DNA from: a bacterium
Lineage (GTDB): Bacteria > Bacillota > Bacilli > Lactobacillales > Streptococcaceae
Direction of reading: 5' to 3'
Assembly: GCA_905221105.1 (NCBI GenBank)
Contig: CAJNBW010000006.1
Coordinates: forward strand, 62,001 to 126,000
DNA length: 64,000 nucleotides
Below, piece by piece: positions 54,423-63,766 of this stretch (position 1 is its first letter; each line of letters begins with the position of its first letter). Both the position numbers and the translations under genes were made by a program. Below the pieces are notes generated by a model. It saw only the letters and a program-made list of their open reading frames with translations. It had not been told where the DNA came from and made no database searches.

Positions 54423-55904
54423 TTATGATTTTTTGTTTTTCAAGAATTCATCGTATTGTTTTTGCATTTCGTTCAATACTTTATCGTAGGCACCTTCAGA
54501 TTTCAATTTTTCCATCAATTCTGGAATAGCTTTATCTGGGTCTACAGTACCAGTGTTGATAGCTGTATCGAATTGTTGCATTGTGTTAGAGATTGCTGAG
54601 ATTTCAGATTTCACATTGTCAGTGTTAAAGATGAATCCAAGTGCTGGAGATTCTTTAGCTTCAGCCAATTGTTTCTTAGAGTCTGCGATTTGTTGGTCTG
54701 TAACGTTTTCGTTGATGTAAAGGATCCAGTTGTTACCAGTGTTCCATCCACCCATGTGAGTGTTTCCTTTGTATCCATCAAGAACGCGAACACGGTTTTC
54801 TTTACCTTCAATTTTTTCCCAGTTCTTGCCTTCTGGACCGTAAACAAGACCGTTCAAGAGTTCTGGGTTAGTGTTCAAGAGGTTCAACACTTCCATTGAT
54901 TTTTCTTTGTTCTTAGAGTTGTTTGAGATAACAAAGTTAGCAACTTGTGTTGTTTGGTTTTTCTTAATGAAGTTAGTGATTGGTTTGATTTGGATATCTT
55001 TGTTCGCAACACGTGAAAGCAAGCTGTTACCATAGTCAGCTGGTCCTACTGTTTCTTCACGAACGAACCAAGTATCTTGTTGAAGGTCAAATGAAGTATC
55101 GCTTGTTGCTACGTCTTTTGGAATGTAGCCAGCTTCATAGAATTTGTGAAGAGTCTTCAAGTGTTCTTTGAAACGAGGTACTTCGTAACGGTTGACGATC
55201 TTAGTAGTGTCTCCTTCAAGGTCGATAACGAATGGAAGTCCATTTGGAACTGGATAGTCAAAGTTATCAGATGGGATGAAGTTCTTAGTAACCGCAAATG
55301 GCACTACATCTGGAGCTTTTTCTTTGATTTGTTTCAAGACTGGTTCAAGTGTTTCATATGAAGTGACACCTGAAATATCGATACCGTATTTAGCAAGAAG
55401 TGTTCCGTTGAAGGCGAAGTTTTGAGATGATGCAACGTTGGCTGCAACTGGAACTGCGTAAATTTTACCGTTAATGCTGTTACCTTTGATGTAAGCTGGG
55501 TCAAGTGCCTTGTAAAGATCTTTACCTTCTTTTTTGTACAATTCTGTCAAGTCAGCGTAAGCACCTTTTTGAGCGTTTACAACATAGTTATCTGCAAAGG
55601 CGATATCATAGTTTTCACCAGATGATGTGATAACTGACATTTTCTTACCATAGTCACCCCATCCAAGGTATTGGATATCCAATTTAGCACCAACTTTTTC
55701 ACCGATGATTTTGTTAGCATTTTCTAGCAATTCATCCAAGTTATCCGGTTTGTCACCGATTTGGTACATTTTGATAACAGTCTTATCACCTGAAGCTGAG
55801 TCAGCAGCTTTTTTGTTACCTGAAAGGTTTCCACAAGCAGCGAGACCAGCAGCCAAAGCGACTACACTAGCAGATGCAAAAGCATATTTTTTCCAGTTTT
55901 TCAT
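54423..55904 (-). CDS. ngtS: N-glycan ABC transporter substrate-binding lipoprotein (NgtS-like)
   Basis: This 493-residue extracellular solute-binding lipoprotein has a signal peptide (MKNWKKYAFASASVVALAAGLAACG) with lipobox LAAC at about 21-24 and a family-1 solute-binding fold (IKMYQIGDKPDNLDELLENANKIIGEKVG). It closely matches my memory of pneumococcal NgtS, reported to bind processed complex N-glycans. The start at 55904 follows AAAAAGGAG. It is the last gene of permease-permease-binding protein. No ATPase is present, so a shared ATPase such as MsmK is likely used. Neighbouring GH genes support the glycan role. Confidence 0.9.
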   Translation of the reverse strand: MKNWKKYAFASASVVALAAGLAACGNLSGNKKAADSASGDKTVIKMYQIGDKPDNLDELLENANKIIGEKVGAKLDIQYLGWGDYGKKMSVITSSGENYDIAFADNYVVNAQKGAYADLTELYKKEGKDLYKALDPAYIKGNSINGKIYAVPVAANVASSQNFAFNGTLLAKYGIDISGVTSYETLEPVLKQIKEKAPDVVPFAVTKNFIPSDNFDYPVPNGLPFVIDLEGDTTKIVNRYEVPRFKEHLKTLHKFYEAGYIPKDVATSDTSFDLQQDTWFVREETVGPADYGNSLLSRVANKDIQIKPITNFIKKNQTTQVANFVISNNSKNKEKSMEVLNLLNTNPELLNGLVYGPEGKNWEKIEGKENRVRVLDGYKGNTHMGGWNTGNNWILYINENVTDQQIADSKKQLAEAKESPALGFIFNTDNVKSEISAISNTMQQFDTAINTGTVDPDKAIPELMEKLKSEGAYDKVLNEMQKQYDEFLKNKKS

Positions 55905-56007
55905 GATAAAAACTCCTTTTTTTATTTTTAAACTTATAAACAATGTAATGATTTCAACTTCATTCAAGAGAAGTTTGGAAATGAGAAATAGTATTTCTCA
56001 ACAAGCA

Positions 56008-56931
56008 CTATTCTTTCACACCACCGATAGTCAAACCTTTTACAAAGTAGCGTTGGAAGAATGGATATAAAATCGCGATTGGAAGGGTTGCGACCACAAC
56101 CATGGCCATACGACCTGTTTCTTTCGGTAGAGCAACGCCCAGTTGACCGGATAGGCCGACTGCTTTGGCGATGTAGTCCATATTTTGTTGGATTTGCATA
56201 AGCAAATATTGCAATGGATACAAGTTGTCACTCTTGATATAAAGAAGGGCGTTGAACCAGTCATTCCAGAAACCAAGAGCTGTTAAGAGCGTGATGGTTG
56301 CGATACCTGGTAGTGACAATGGCAAACAGATCTGGAAGAAAATTCGGGCTTCACTGGCACCATCGATACGAGCAGATTCTAGAATAGCTTCTGGAATGGT
56401 CTTCTTGAAGAAGGAACGCATCAAGACAATATTGAATGGTGAGAGAAGCATTGGAACAATCAAGGCCCAAACAGTGTCACCAAGCTGAAGTACACGAGTG
56501 ACCATGATATAACCTGGTACCAAACCAGCGTTGAACAACATACTGAGAAGTACGAAGATGGTAAAGAATCTGCGATACTTAAAGGTTGTACGTGAAATGG
56601 CGTAAGCATAAGTTGTTGTGATAAAGACATTTGTCAATGTCCCAACTACGGTTACAAAGACTGAGATGAAGAGGGCTTGGAGGATTTTATCCTTAAACTG
56701 TGCCAAAAACTCAAAACCGTCTAAACCAAATTGTGATGGGAAGAAGCTATACCCATTTTGAAGGATACTCTTTTCATCTGTCACCGAAATAATGATAACG
56801 AATACAAAGGGTAGGATACAAGAGAGGGCGATCAAACCAGAAATGGTACTAAAGAAGATATCCGCTTTCTTACTGAAGGAGTGAATGCCGACATTATCAA
56901 TTTTTTCTTTTTTAATTTTCTTTTCTGCCAT
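56008..56931 (-). CDS. ngtP2: N-glycan ABC transporter permease (carbohydrate CUT1 type)
   Basis: This 307-residue permease of the MalG/YtcP type has about six helices and the EAA loop ESARIDGASEARIFFQICLPLSLPGIAT (about 185-215). Start at 56931 after GAGGAGA. It pairs with the permease encoded 13 bases upstream. The symbol and number follow recalled pneumococcal names and should be checked. Confidence 0.88.
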   Translation of the reverse strand: MAEKKIKKEKIDNVGIHSFSKKADIFFSTISGLIALSCILPFVFVIIISVTDEKSILQNGYSFFPSQFGLDGFEFLAQFKDKILQALFISVFVTVVGTLTNVFITTTYAYAISRTTFKYRRFFTIFVLLSMLFNAGLVPGYIMVTRVLQLGDTVWALIVPMLLSPFNIVLMRSFFKKTIPEAILESARIDGASEARIFFQICLPLSLPGIATITLLTALGFWNDWFNALLYIKSDNLYPLQYLLMQIQQNMDYIAKAVGLSGQLGVALPKETGRMAMVVVATLPIAILYPFFQRYFVKGLTIGGVKE

Positions 56932-56944
56932 ATTCTCCTCCTTT

Positions 56945-57874
56945 CTAGAACAAGGCTGAGTTTGGATCAACTCGTCTTGCAAGTAAGTTCGATAGGATAA
57001 CCAAAATCAAGCCGACAACTGATTGGTAGAGACCCGCCGCTGAAGCCATCCCGATATCCGCTGTCTGAGTCAAGCCATTATAAACATATACGTCCAAGAC
57101 GTTGGTTACGTTATAAAGCTGACCAGCATTGTGGGGGATTTGGTAGAAGAGACCGAAGTCTGCACGGAAGATATTTCCGACTGCAAGGATGGTCAATACA
57201 GTTACCAATGGTGTCAACTGCGGAATGGTTACATTGCGGATTCGTTGCCATTTGCTAGCCCCGTCCACTGTCGCTGCTTCGTAGTAGGTTGGATCAATTC
57301 CCATAATCGTCGCATAGTACATCACACTGCTATATCCAAAGCCTTTCCAAATACCTAGGAAAAGTAGGAGATATGGCCAGATACCCAAGTTAGCGTAGAA
57401 ATTAACTTCTTTCATCCCAATAGATTCTAGGAAATGGTTGAAGACCCCTTTATCAATGTTTAGGAAGGCATCTGTAAAGAAACTGATGATAACCCAAGAC
57501 AAGAAGTAAGGGAACAACATAGAAGTTTGGAAGATTTTAACCATTCTCTTAGAACGGAGTTCACTGAGGATGATGGCAATCCCTACAGATACAATCAGAC
57601 CAATAAAGATAAAGCCTAAATTGTAGAGGACAGTATTTCGTGTGATGATAAAGGCGTCTCTTGAACTAAATAAGAATCTGAAATTATCGAGTCCGACCCA
57701 TTTACTATTCACGATACTATCTATAAATCCATTACTGGTCATGTGGTAGTCTTTAAAGGCAACCACGTTCCCAAATACTGGAATGTAGAAGAATAGAATC
57801 AACCAGAGTGCCCCTGGTAAAACCATCAAGAGAAAGATCCAGTTGTCTCTCAAGGTTTTTGAAAACTTATTCAT
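56945..57874 (-). CDS. ngtP1: N-glycan ABC transporter permease (LplB/UgpA type)
   Basis: This 309-residue permease of the LplB type has about six helices and an EAA loop YYEAATVDGASKWQRIRNVTIPQLTPLV (about 195-225). It is the first gene of the transporter operon. AAAAGGGAGG lies upstream of the ATG at 57874. A cre-like site sits in the leader. Confidence 0.88.
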   Translation of the reverse strand: MNKFSKTLRDNWIFLLMVLPGALWLILFFYIPVFGNVVAFKDYHMTSNGFIDSIVNSKWVGLDNFRFLFSSRDAFIITRNTVLYNLGFIFIGLIVSVGIAIILSELRSKRMVKIFQTSMLFPYFLSWVIISFFTDAFLNIDKGVFNHFLESIGMKEVNFYANLGIWPYLLLFLGIWKGFGYSSVMYYATIMGIDPTYYEAATVDGASKWQRIRNVTIPQLTPLVTVLTILAVGNIFRADFGLFYQIPHNAGQLYNVTNVLDVYVYNGLTQTADIGMASAAGLYQSVVGLILVILSNLLARRVDPNSALF

Positions 57875-57927
57875 AATTTCCTCCCTTTTTTATTTTGATA
57901 TCCATCTAAAAATTCCTTTTTAGACTT

Positions 57928-57956
57928 TTGATAACGATTACATTATTAGTATACTC
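57928..57956 (-). promoter_or_regulatory. ngt promoter region with cre-like site
   Basis: TTGATAACGATTACAT (57928-57943) fits the CcpA operator consensus with one mismatch. A minus-strand -10 TATACT lies just upstream at about 57949-57954. This predicts glucose repression of glycan uptake. Confidence 0.6.
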
Positions 57957-57996
57957 CTATTTGCAGGTTAGGTTAAACTACTAATTATAGAAAAAA

Positions 57997-58020
57997 CTCC
58001 ACAAATTATTTTATGTGGAG
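57997..58020 (-). terminator. Terminator of the GH operon (after the GH20 gene)
   Basis: On the minus strand CTCCACATAAAATAATTTGTGGAG is followed by TTTTTTC. It lies about 65 bases past the GH20 stop and before the ngt promoter, so the two operons are separate transcripts. Confidence 0.85.
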
Positions 58021-58039
58021 TACTTTTTTAAGAAAGGGA

Positions 58040-58055
58040 TGTTTCACGAGAAACA
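58040..58055. other. parS-like sequence
   Basis: TGTTTCACGAGAAACA differs at one central base from the ParB/Spo0J site TGTTTCACGTGAAACA used in Firmicutes. It is intergenic, between the GH20 stop and its terminator. It could also simply be a 6-bp-stem hairpin. Confidence 0.5.
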
Positions 58056-58083
58056 CTCTGAACAAGGGACACTGTTCTTGTTT

Positions 58084-59964
58084 CTAAGTTGTATAAATGG
58101 TTGAAGCTGTCGCAATAGTATGCCACTGGTTAGCTGTTGTTGCTGCGAAGTCCTTGTCTGCGTAGAAGTCAGTAAATGGCAAGATGTCTACTTCTAGTTC
58201 TTCGATGCGGTCAAGCTGACCAGCAAGATAAGCCTCGATACGGCTTTCTGCGCGCTTGATGCGTTGCAAGAGTCCGCCCATACGGATATCAACTGTATCC
58301 AAGCCAAAGACCTTGTTTTCTTTCATCCATTGGTGGCTAAAGAGGGCATGGAAGTCTTCAATTTGGCTTCTGAGTTCTGGTAATTCTTGTCTGGCGATTT
58401 CTTGCAGACTCTCTTTATCACCTTCTTGATAGGCTTTACGAATACGCCGTCCCACATCGACTTTGCTACTTAAAATAGCATTCAACTGGGCCTGAGTTTC
58501 AAATAGGTAGGCATAGTTGCCAGCTTTTTCTTTAATGTTAGCAAGCGTCTCAGCAGCCTGAGCGAAGTGCGGTTTGTCCTGTTCAGGTGTCATGTGTCTG
58601 TCAAGAATCGGACAGAGAACATCCTGGTAAAAGACATAGCGGTTAGGATTGATGCCACTGAGATTGCCTGGTAGGTCTGTCAAGAGGTTGGCTAGGTCAA
58701 TCTGCATAAAGTCCTCAACTGATAGGCCTGTATTGGTCTTGAAGTGAGCAGACAAACGGTCTAGGTCATTGCGGTAGCTGAGTTCTGCCCAGATTTGCAA
58801 GCTTGGTAGGACAGAGAATTGGGCTGTTTCCCCACCATTATCCCCCCAACCCGTTACAATGACTTCTTTGATATCATTGGCACGGCAGGCTTTATTGGCT
58901 TCTATAGCGATGAGACGACTGAAATGGTTGTTGGGTGTAAAACCAATCCACTTCCAAGCTCCACCTGCAAAGGCAAGGTCATGACTAATCTTGTGGTGGT
59001 TGCGGAAATTGCGATTGTACTTTTCTTCGCTATCTTGGTAATAATCCCAGTAAACCAAGGTCACACGGTCTTTGAGACGGTCTAGGTAGACTCGCGTTTC
59101 CTCTGGAATTTCCACGTCACGATCGTACTGGCCATCCGCTGACATGAGCTTGAAGAACATATCGCTCCACATCTGGCAGTGGAAACCATACTTGTCAGCA
59201 ATATCCAGCACGCGCTCCAAGTGTTGGCACATGAGAAGACTACGGTCCACAACGCCGTTCAAGATAAGGTAGCGTCCCAAGCCAACCAAGTGGGCTTCGT
59301 CCATCCCAATATTGACCTTGCGAGTTTGTAGTTTAGACAGAGTGGCAAACATGCCATCAATCAGGTCATAAACCTTTTCTTCGCCAATGAGGAGAATATC
59401 CTCTACATCACGGAGCTCCTGCACTTCTTTGACACCCCATTTGACGAAGGCTGACAAGTGAGCCAAGGTCTGGATACATGGCACAAAGGTCATGTCAAAC
59501 TGCTGGGCATATGCTTCAATTTCCTGCAATTCCTCAGCTGAATAGGCGCCACGGAAATAGCCAAAGTAAGGTTGCCCCTCAATCTGGTAGGTGTCTTCCA
59601 TGTAGAGCTCAAAGGTTGAGTAGCCCATGAGAGCCAATACCTCAATCATCTGCTTGGCAGAGGCTACATTCAAAACTGCATTTCTGGAACAGTCTGCCAT
59701 GTAGGCTAAATCTTCATAAGCTGCTTGTTCTTCAATCTCTACTTTGTCACCTTTTGCTAGAACTGTTGCCAACAAAGACAAGGCGCGATAGAGTTGGTGA
59801 GGTTTGCAGTAGGTCAGTTGATACTGTCCACTCTCACCCTTGATAGAGATAGAGGCTTGGTCAGACTGAGCGACGGCCACTTCCACATCTGGTAAAGAGA
59901 TATGCTTTGTCAGCAAGTCGATTGCCTGAGTTTGTTTGGGACTAAGTCCTGTAAATCTTACCAT
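58084..59964 (-). CDS. GH20 beta-hexosaminidase (GH20C-like, intracellular)
   Basis: This 626-residue glycoside hydrolase has no signal peptide, so it acts in the cytoplasm. An N-terminal alpha/beta domain (about 1-85) precedes a TIM barrel with the GH20 Asp-Glu pair in [11 protein letters not shown] (about 217-227). A helical C-terminal region holds [13 protein letters not shown]. It resembles pneumococcal GH20C, which removes terminal GlcNAc or GalNAc. It overlaps the ROK kinase gene by 7 bases, so freed sugars may be phosphorylated at once. It is the last gene of the GH125-GH38-ROK-GH20 run. Confidence 0.88.
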   Translation of the reverse strand: MVRFTGLSPKQTQAIDLLTKHISLPDVEVAVAQSDQASISIKGESGQYQLTYCKPHQLYRALSLLATVLAKGDKVEIEEQAAYEDLAYMADCSRNAVLNVASAKQMIEVLALMGYSTFELYMEDTYQIEGQPYFGYFRGAYSAEELQEIEAYAQQFDMTFVPCIQTLAHLSAFVKWGVKEVQELRDVEDILLIGEEKVYDLIDGMFATLSKLQTRKVNIGMDEAHLVGLGRYLILNGVVDRSLLMCQHLERVLDIADKYGFHCQMWSDMFFKLMSADGQYDRDVEIPEETRVYLDRLKDRVTLVYWDYYQDSEEKYNRNFRNHHKISHDLAFAGGAWKWIGFTPNNHFSRLIAIEANKACRANDIKEVIVTGWGDNGGETAQFSVLPSLQIWAELSYRNDLDRLSAHFKTNTGLSVEDFMQIDLANLLTDLPGNLSGINPNRYVFYQDVLCPILDRHMTPEQDKPHFAQAAETLANIKEKAGNYAYLFETQAQLNAILSSKVDVGRRIRKAYQEGDKESLQEIARQELPELRSQIEDFHALFSHQWMKENKVFGLDTVDIRMGGLLQRIKRAESRIEAYLAGQLDRIEELEVDILPFTDFYADKDFAATTANQWHTIATASTIYTT

Positions 59965-60839
59965 TGGTTTTCCTCCTGTAGCCAGTTGACAAGGGCTCCG
60001 TAAAGATTAGCATCTGCGTGATAGGTGCAGGCTTGGATGACAGGTGCGACCGTGTATTCTTCGTAGGTCTCGACAAAGTTATCAACAGCCTTCTTGACAC
60101 CTTGAATAAAATCTGGATTTTGACTGATAGAACCGCCTAGGCTAATGATATCTGGATCGATGAGATACTGAATATTGAGCAAGCCTTGAGCCAGATTGCG
60201 GTTCATGCGCTCAATAGCTTCTTGGCAAAGGGCATTTCCAGCTGCAGCCTCTTGGTAAATCTTGCGACCGTCCCAGTCAGTCTGACCAGATTTTTCAATC
60301 ACGTAGCGTACCATATTCCCAGTTGACGCTAGTTGCGACCAGTTGTTGAGCTTTTCAGCAGGGGCAAGGGTGGTCATGTAGCCAAATTCTCCACCCAAGC
60401 CGTGGCGACCTCGGTGAAGGCTACCATTGATAATCATGGCTCCGCCGATCCCAGTCCCAATCACGACACAGGCTGCATTTTCAATTTCTGGGTGAGCCAA
60501 CAATTCACTAAGTCCAACACAGTTGGCGTCATTTTCAAGATGGACAGGTAGCTGATAAGAGCTAAGCGCCTCATACCAAGAAAAGCCGTGGATATAAGGG
60601 ACAGCACTGAAGCCATCAATCACACCTGTCTCTTGATTGACTGCACCTGGAACGCTCATAGCAATCCCACTGTAATCCTGGTCTGACAAGCGCTGGTCTA
60701 ACCAAGCTAGTAATTCCTCCAAACTTTCTGGCGTTGGAATGCTGTCCTTATCCAATATTTTCCCATCAGGAGTCAGACTAGCAAACTTAATCCCAGTCCC
60801 TCCGATATCAATCGTTGCAATGGTCATTGTTTTTACCAT
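59958..60839 (-). CDS. ROK-family sugar kinase
   Basis: This 293-residue ROK kinase has the ATP loop [13 protein letters not shown] near the N-terminus, [12 protein letters not shown] with the catalytic Asp (about 105), and [32 protein letters not shown]. The usual CxCGxxGCxE zinc motif of many ROK kinases is absent. It likely phosphorylates mannose or N-acetylhexosamine released by the neighbouring hydrolases. The ATG at 60839 directly abuts an upstream terminator-like hairpin; ATG 60827 ([10 protein letters not shown]) is an alternative start, and neither has a strong ribosome binding site. Confidence 0.9.
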   Translation of the reverse strand: MVKTMTIATIDIGGTGIKFASLTPDGKILDKDSIPTPESLEELLAWLDQRLSDQDYSGIAMSVPGAVNQETGVIDGFSAVPYIHGFSWYEALSSYQLPVHLENDANCVGLSELLAHPEIENAACVVIGTGIGGAMIINGSLHRGRHGLGGEFGYMTTLAPAEKLNNWSQLASTGNMVRYVIEKSGQTDWDGRKIYQEAAAGNALCQEAIERMNRNLAQGLLNIQYLIDPDIISLGGSISQNPDFIQGVKKAVDNFVETYEEYTVAPVIQACTYHADANLYGALVNWLQEENQW

Positions 60840-60841
60840 AA

Positions 60842-60885
60842 AAAGGGGCGAATCAGCAGTTAGTTCTTACTTTTTCGCCCCTCCT
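60842..60885 (-). terminator. Terminator-like hairpin just before the ROK gene
   Basis: On the minus strand AGGGGCGAA, a 21-base loop, TTCGCCCCT, then TTTT and the ROK ATG. It has the form of an intrinsic terminator inside the operon and could attenuate expression of ROK and GH20. Confidence 0.7.
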
Positions 60886-60910
60886 TTCTTTTTATGTTTA
60901 CTTTTTGAAA

Positions 60911-63556
60911 TTAGATTTCTTCTTTTTTGATCAATTCTGTACGAATCTCTTGCGGTGCAATGAGGCCTCTATGAACTGGGTATGGTCGTTCAAGTAGGTC
61001 AAGGAAGAGATGTTGACTTTCCGGTACACGCACATTTTCACTACACATATTGTAGTAACGAAGCACATAGCCTTCTTCATTTTCAGCTACCTTAAAGGCT
61101 GTTGGACAGATTTGCGGTATGCTGAGAACAGAATGGCTCAAGAGGCTACCAGTCGCAGCCACGCTTCCTTCTTGTCTAGCAATCTGAAGGCTGGTAAATG
61201 GTGTCTGCAAGGCTTTCGCGCGACGAAAAGCTGAAAAGCGTTCTTGGGCTTGGTGGCATTCAATCGTAAATTCGACTTCAAACTCACGCAAGCACTGAGC
61301 CTCTGGCGTTGGGAAGTAACCCCAGTCACCCAACTCACCTGATGCACGCAAAATAGTCACTGCAATGGTGTCGTCTCCAAGGATTTCGTATTCATTCAAT
61401 CCCTTGTTAGATACAGTCACCCCTTTTTCATCGTCATACAGGCTGACAAAGGCTTGTTGGTGTTGAGGATTTTCAGGATTTTCCCATGAAGCTGCTGGTT
61501 TGTTTGGTCGTGTTACCACTTCATAGATGCTTTCAGAATCATTGCTTGGACGTGTGTTATGAGTCTTGACCAAGAGACGGATACGGTGGTCTTTAGCAGT
61601 GTTAGTAAAGCGAGTCTTAAAGCGGATTTGTGGATTATCAACAAAGACAGTCAACTCAGTTTCAAGAGGAATGCTTGTCAATTCTTCTGACCGTCCAGCT
61701 TCACGCTTCATAAACTCGATGATGCCTTTTTGCTCTTCTTCTAGCTTTTCATCGGCACTGACAGGCACGGTCAATTCATGTTTGAGCAAAATCTTAGCAT
61801 AGCGAGCTGTGTTTTCCAAGACCTCGTAGCCCTTAAGCTCTGCATAGATGGGCTCTGTTCCTTTTGGTTGGAAATAGATATACTCGTTTCCGATGTCCCC
61901 ACGGTCTTCAAAGCGGATAAAGTCTTCGTAAGCTTCATGAGTTGTCTTGTCATAGACTGTGATATTGTCATCCACACTCACCGTTACAAATGGCGTATCA
62001 ATCACTCCGTTTTGGTAAATGCCTTCACGGTGTTCTTGCTCTCCTTCCAGCAATTGGAAGGTTGTCCAAGAAAGCGGCGCTAGGTGAACGGGGATGGTCA
62101 CGCGCACTTGACGAGCAATACGAGCTTGGCGGAACTTGTCTTTTGGTAAATCATACTCAAAATTAGCCCCAAGGTCTTCGATTTTAGCCTCTACAGGACG
62201 ACCATCCAAGTCCTCCACACGGTAGCTTGGCAAGGTAAGAGCAGCCATCTTCTTGTAACCTTCTGTTGGGTGCAATTCCTTGAAATCACAAGTCGCCACA
62301 TCAATTACTGTGCTAACCGTATCGACCTTATCATGCAAGCCTGTGTTAATAACAGTAAAGAGATAGTCACTTTGAGCCTTAGCTGTAGCGATTTTACCCT
62401 TCCACTCATTGAGCAAGTTGCTCTTAACAAAGTTTCCGACTTGATTAACCTTGGCAAAACGAGTTTCCATCTCACGGTGAACTTCGTCCACACTACAGCC
62501 ACAGATACTATCATGCGGCGCATTCTGCAAAAGAGTTTTCCAAGCATAGGTCAACTGGTCCTTGTGGTTATGTCCACCAGTGATAATTGTCAATGGTTCC
62601 ACCACTTGTTCTAGCAGATTGCTATTTTCTTGGAAGGTTTGTTTAAGATAAATGCGTGATGAAGAAGTGTTGGCAAGTGTGTACCAACCATCTGTTTCCT
62701 GACTGGTCAACTCGCCTATCACCGTTGATAGGTGTTCAGGAAGGGCACCTTCCACAGCTTGAACATATTCATCAAAGGAACTATGAACAAAGGTTACATC
62801 TGGGAAGAGTTCATTTGCCACACGAATGGCTTCGCTCAGATTTTTCTGTACAGGTTGGTGGTCACAGCCGTTCATCATCAACCATTGGTTGGTCGAAGCG
62901 TAGTCACGCACGTCTGCCAGTTTTTGTTTCCAGAAGGTCAAGGCTTTATCTTTATCAACTGGGATTTCATTTCCATTACTGTACCAGTTGGCAAAAAGAA
63001 TCCCGAGAACACGACTATCATCCGCACCCTGCCAGTACATTTCTGAAAATTGAGAAGTAAATTGCTCATCTTCGAGAACTTGGTTGTCAAATCCAATCGG
63101 TTTCACACCACGACCAAAGGCTGCCACGTGAATGCCTGATTTTTGAAGAATTTGAGGTGCTTGTCCCATATTTCCAAAGGTATCTGGGAAGTAACCAACC
63201 TGAGTTGATTTGCCCCATTTAGCAGCTTCTTGCTGACCGATAAGAGTATTGCGGACATTGGCTTCACTTGAAATCAAGTAGTCATCCTGCAAGATGTAAA
63301 ATGGACCAATTTTAAGTTTGCCTTCGTCGATGTATCGTTGGACTTTGTCGCGATTCTCAGGGCGAATCTCCAAGTAGTCATCAAGGACAATGGTTTGACC
63401 ATCCAAGTGGAAGCTCTTGAACTCAGGGTCATTTTCAAAGAGATCAAAGAGATTGTCAAATAATTCCACCAACTGCATACGGTGGCTTTCAAAAGGCAAG
63501 TACCACTCACGGTCCCAGTGACTATGTGAGATAATATGTACGACAACATTTTCCAT
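60911..63556 (-). CDS. GH38 alpha-mannosidase
   Basis: This is an 881-residue intracellular alpha-mannosidase. The N-terminal catalytic domain has HSHWDREWY (zinc ligands His and Asp) and the nucleophile Asp in GYFPDTFGN (about 148-156). The three-helix bundle (about 270-380) includes HDSICGCSVDEVHREME with a zinc His. A C-terminal beta-sandwich domain completes the family. I chose the ATG at 63556 (MENVVVHIISHSHWDREWY) because GAGG lies 9 bases upstream. Pneumococcal GH38 removes alpha-1,3-linked mannose from N-glycans. Confidence 0.95.
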   Translation of the reverse strand: MENVVVHIISHSHWDREWYLPFESHRMQLVELFDNLFDLFENDPEFKSFHLDGQTIVLDDYLEIRPENRDKVQRYIDEGKLKIGPFYILQDDYLISSEANVRNTLIGQQEAAKWGKSTQVGYFPDTFGNMGQAPQILQKSGIHVAAFGRGVKPIGFDNQVLEDEQFTSQFSEMYWQGADDSRVLGILFANWYSNGNEIPVDKDKALTFWKQKLADVRDYASTNQWLMMNGCDHQPVQKNLSEAIRVANELFPDVTFVHSSFDEYVQAVEGALPEHLSTVIGELTSQETDGWYTLANTSSSRIYLKQTFQENSNLLEQVVEPLTIITGGHNHKDQLTYAWKTLLQNAPHDSICGCSVDEVHREMETRFAKVNQVGNFVKSNLLNEWKGKIATAKAQSDYLFTVINTGLHDKVDTVSTVIDVATCDFKELHPTEGYKKMAALTLPSYRVEDLDGRPVEAKIEDLGANFEYDLPKDKFRQARIARQVRVTIPVHLAPLSWTTFQLLEGEQEHREGIYQNGVIDTPFVTVSVDDNITVYDKTTHEAYEDFIRFEDRGDIGNEYIYFQPKGTEPIYAELKGYEVLENTARYAKILLKHELTVPVSADEKLEEEQKGIIEFMKREAGRSEELTSIPLETELTVFVDNPQIRFKTRFTNTAKDHRIRLLVKTHNTRPSNDSESIYEVVTRPNKPAASWENPENPQHQQAFVSLYDDEKGVTVSNKGLNEYEILGDDTIAVTILRASGELGDWGYFPTPEAQCLREFEVEFTIECHQAQERFSAFRRAKALQTPFTSLQIARQEGSVAATGSLLSHSVLSIPQICPTAFKVAENEEGYVLRYYNMCSENVRVPESQHLFLDLLERPYPVHRGLIAPQEIRTELIKKEEI

Positions 63557-63766
63557 GAAGTAAAACCTCATTCTAAATTTAAATTTTTATTGTTAACATT
63601 TTTGGATGTAAGATTTGCTCAATCAAATTCAACAAATCACCAACAGTTTAACTCTAAATATTTTATTTATCAAGAATTTAACTACGATTTGAGATGAAAT
63701 TTGAAAGAAGTAAATATTCAGTTACTTTGTCTTAGTAAACTGACTAAAAACAAGTAAAATCCTAGA

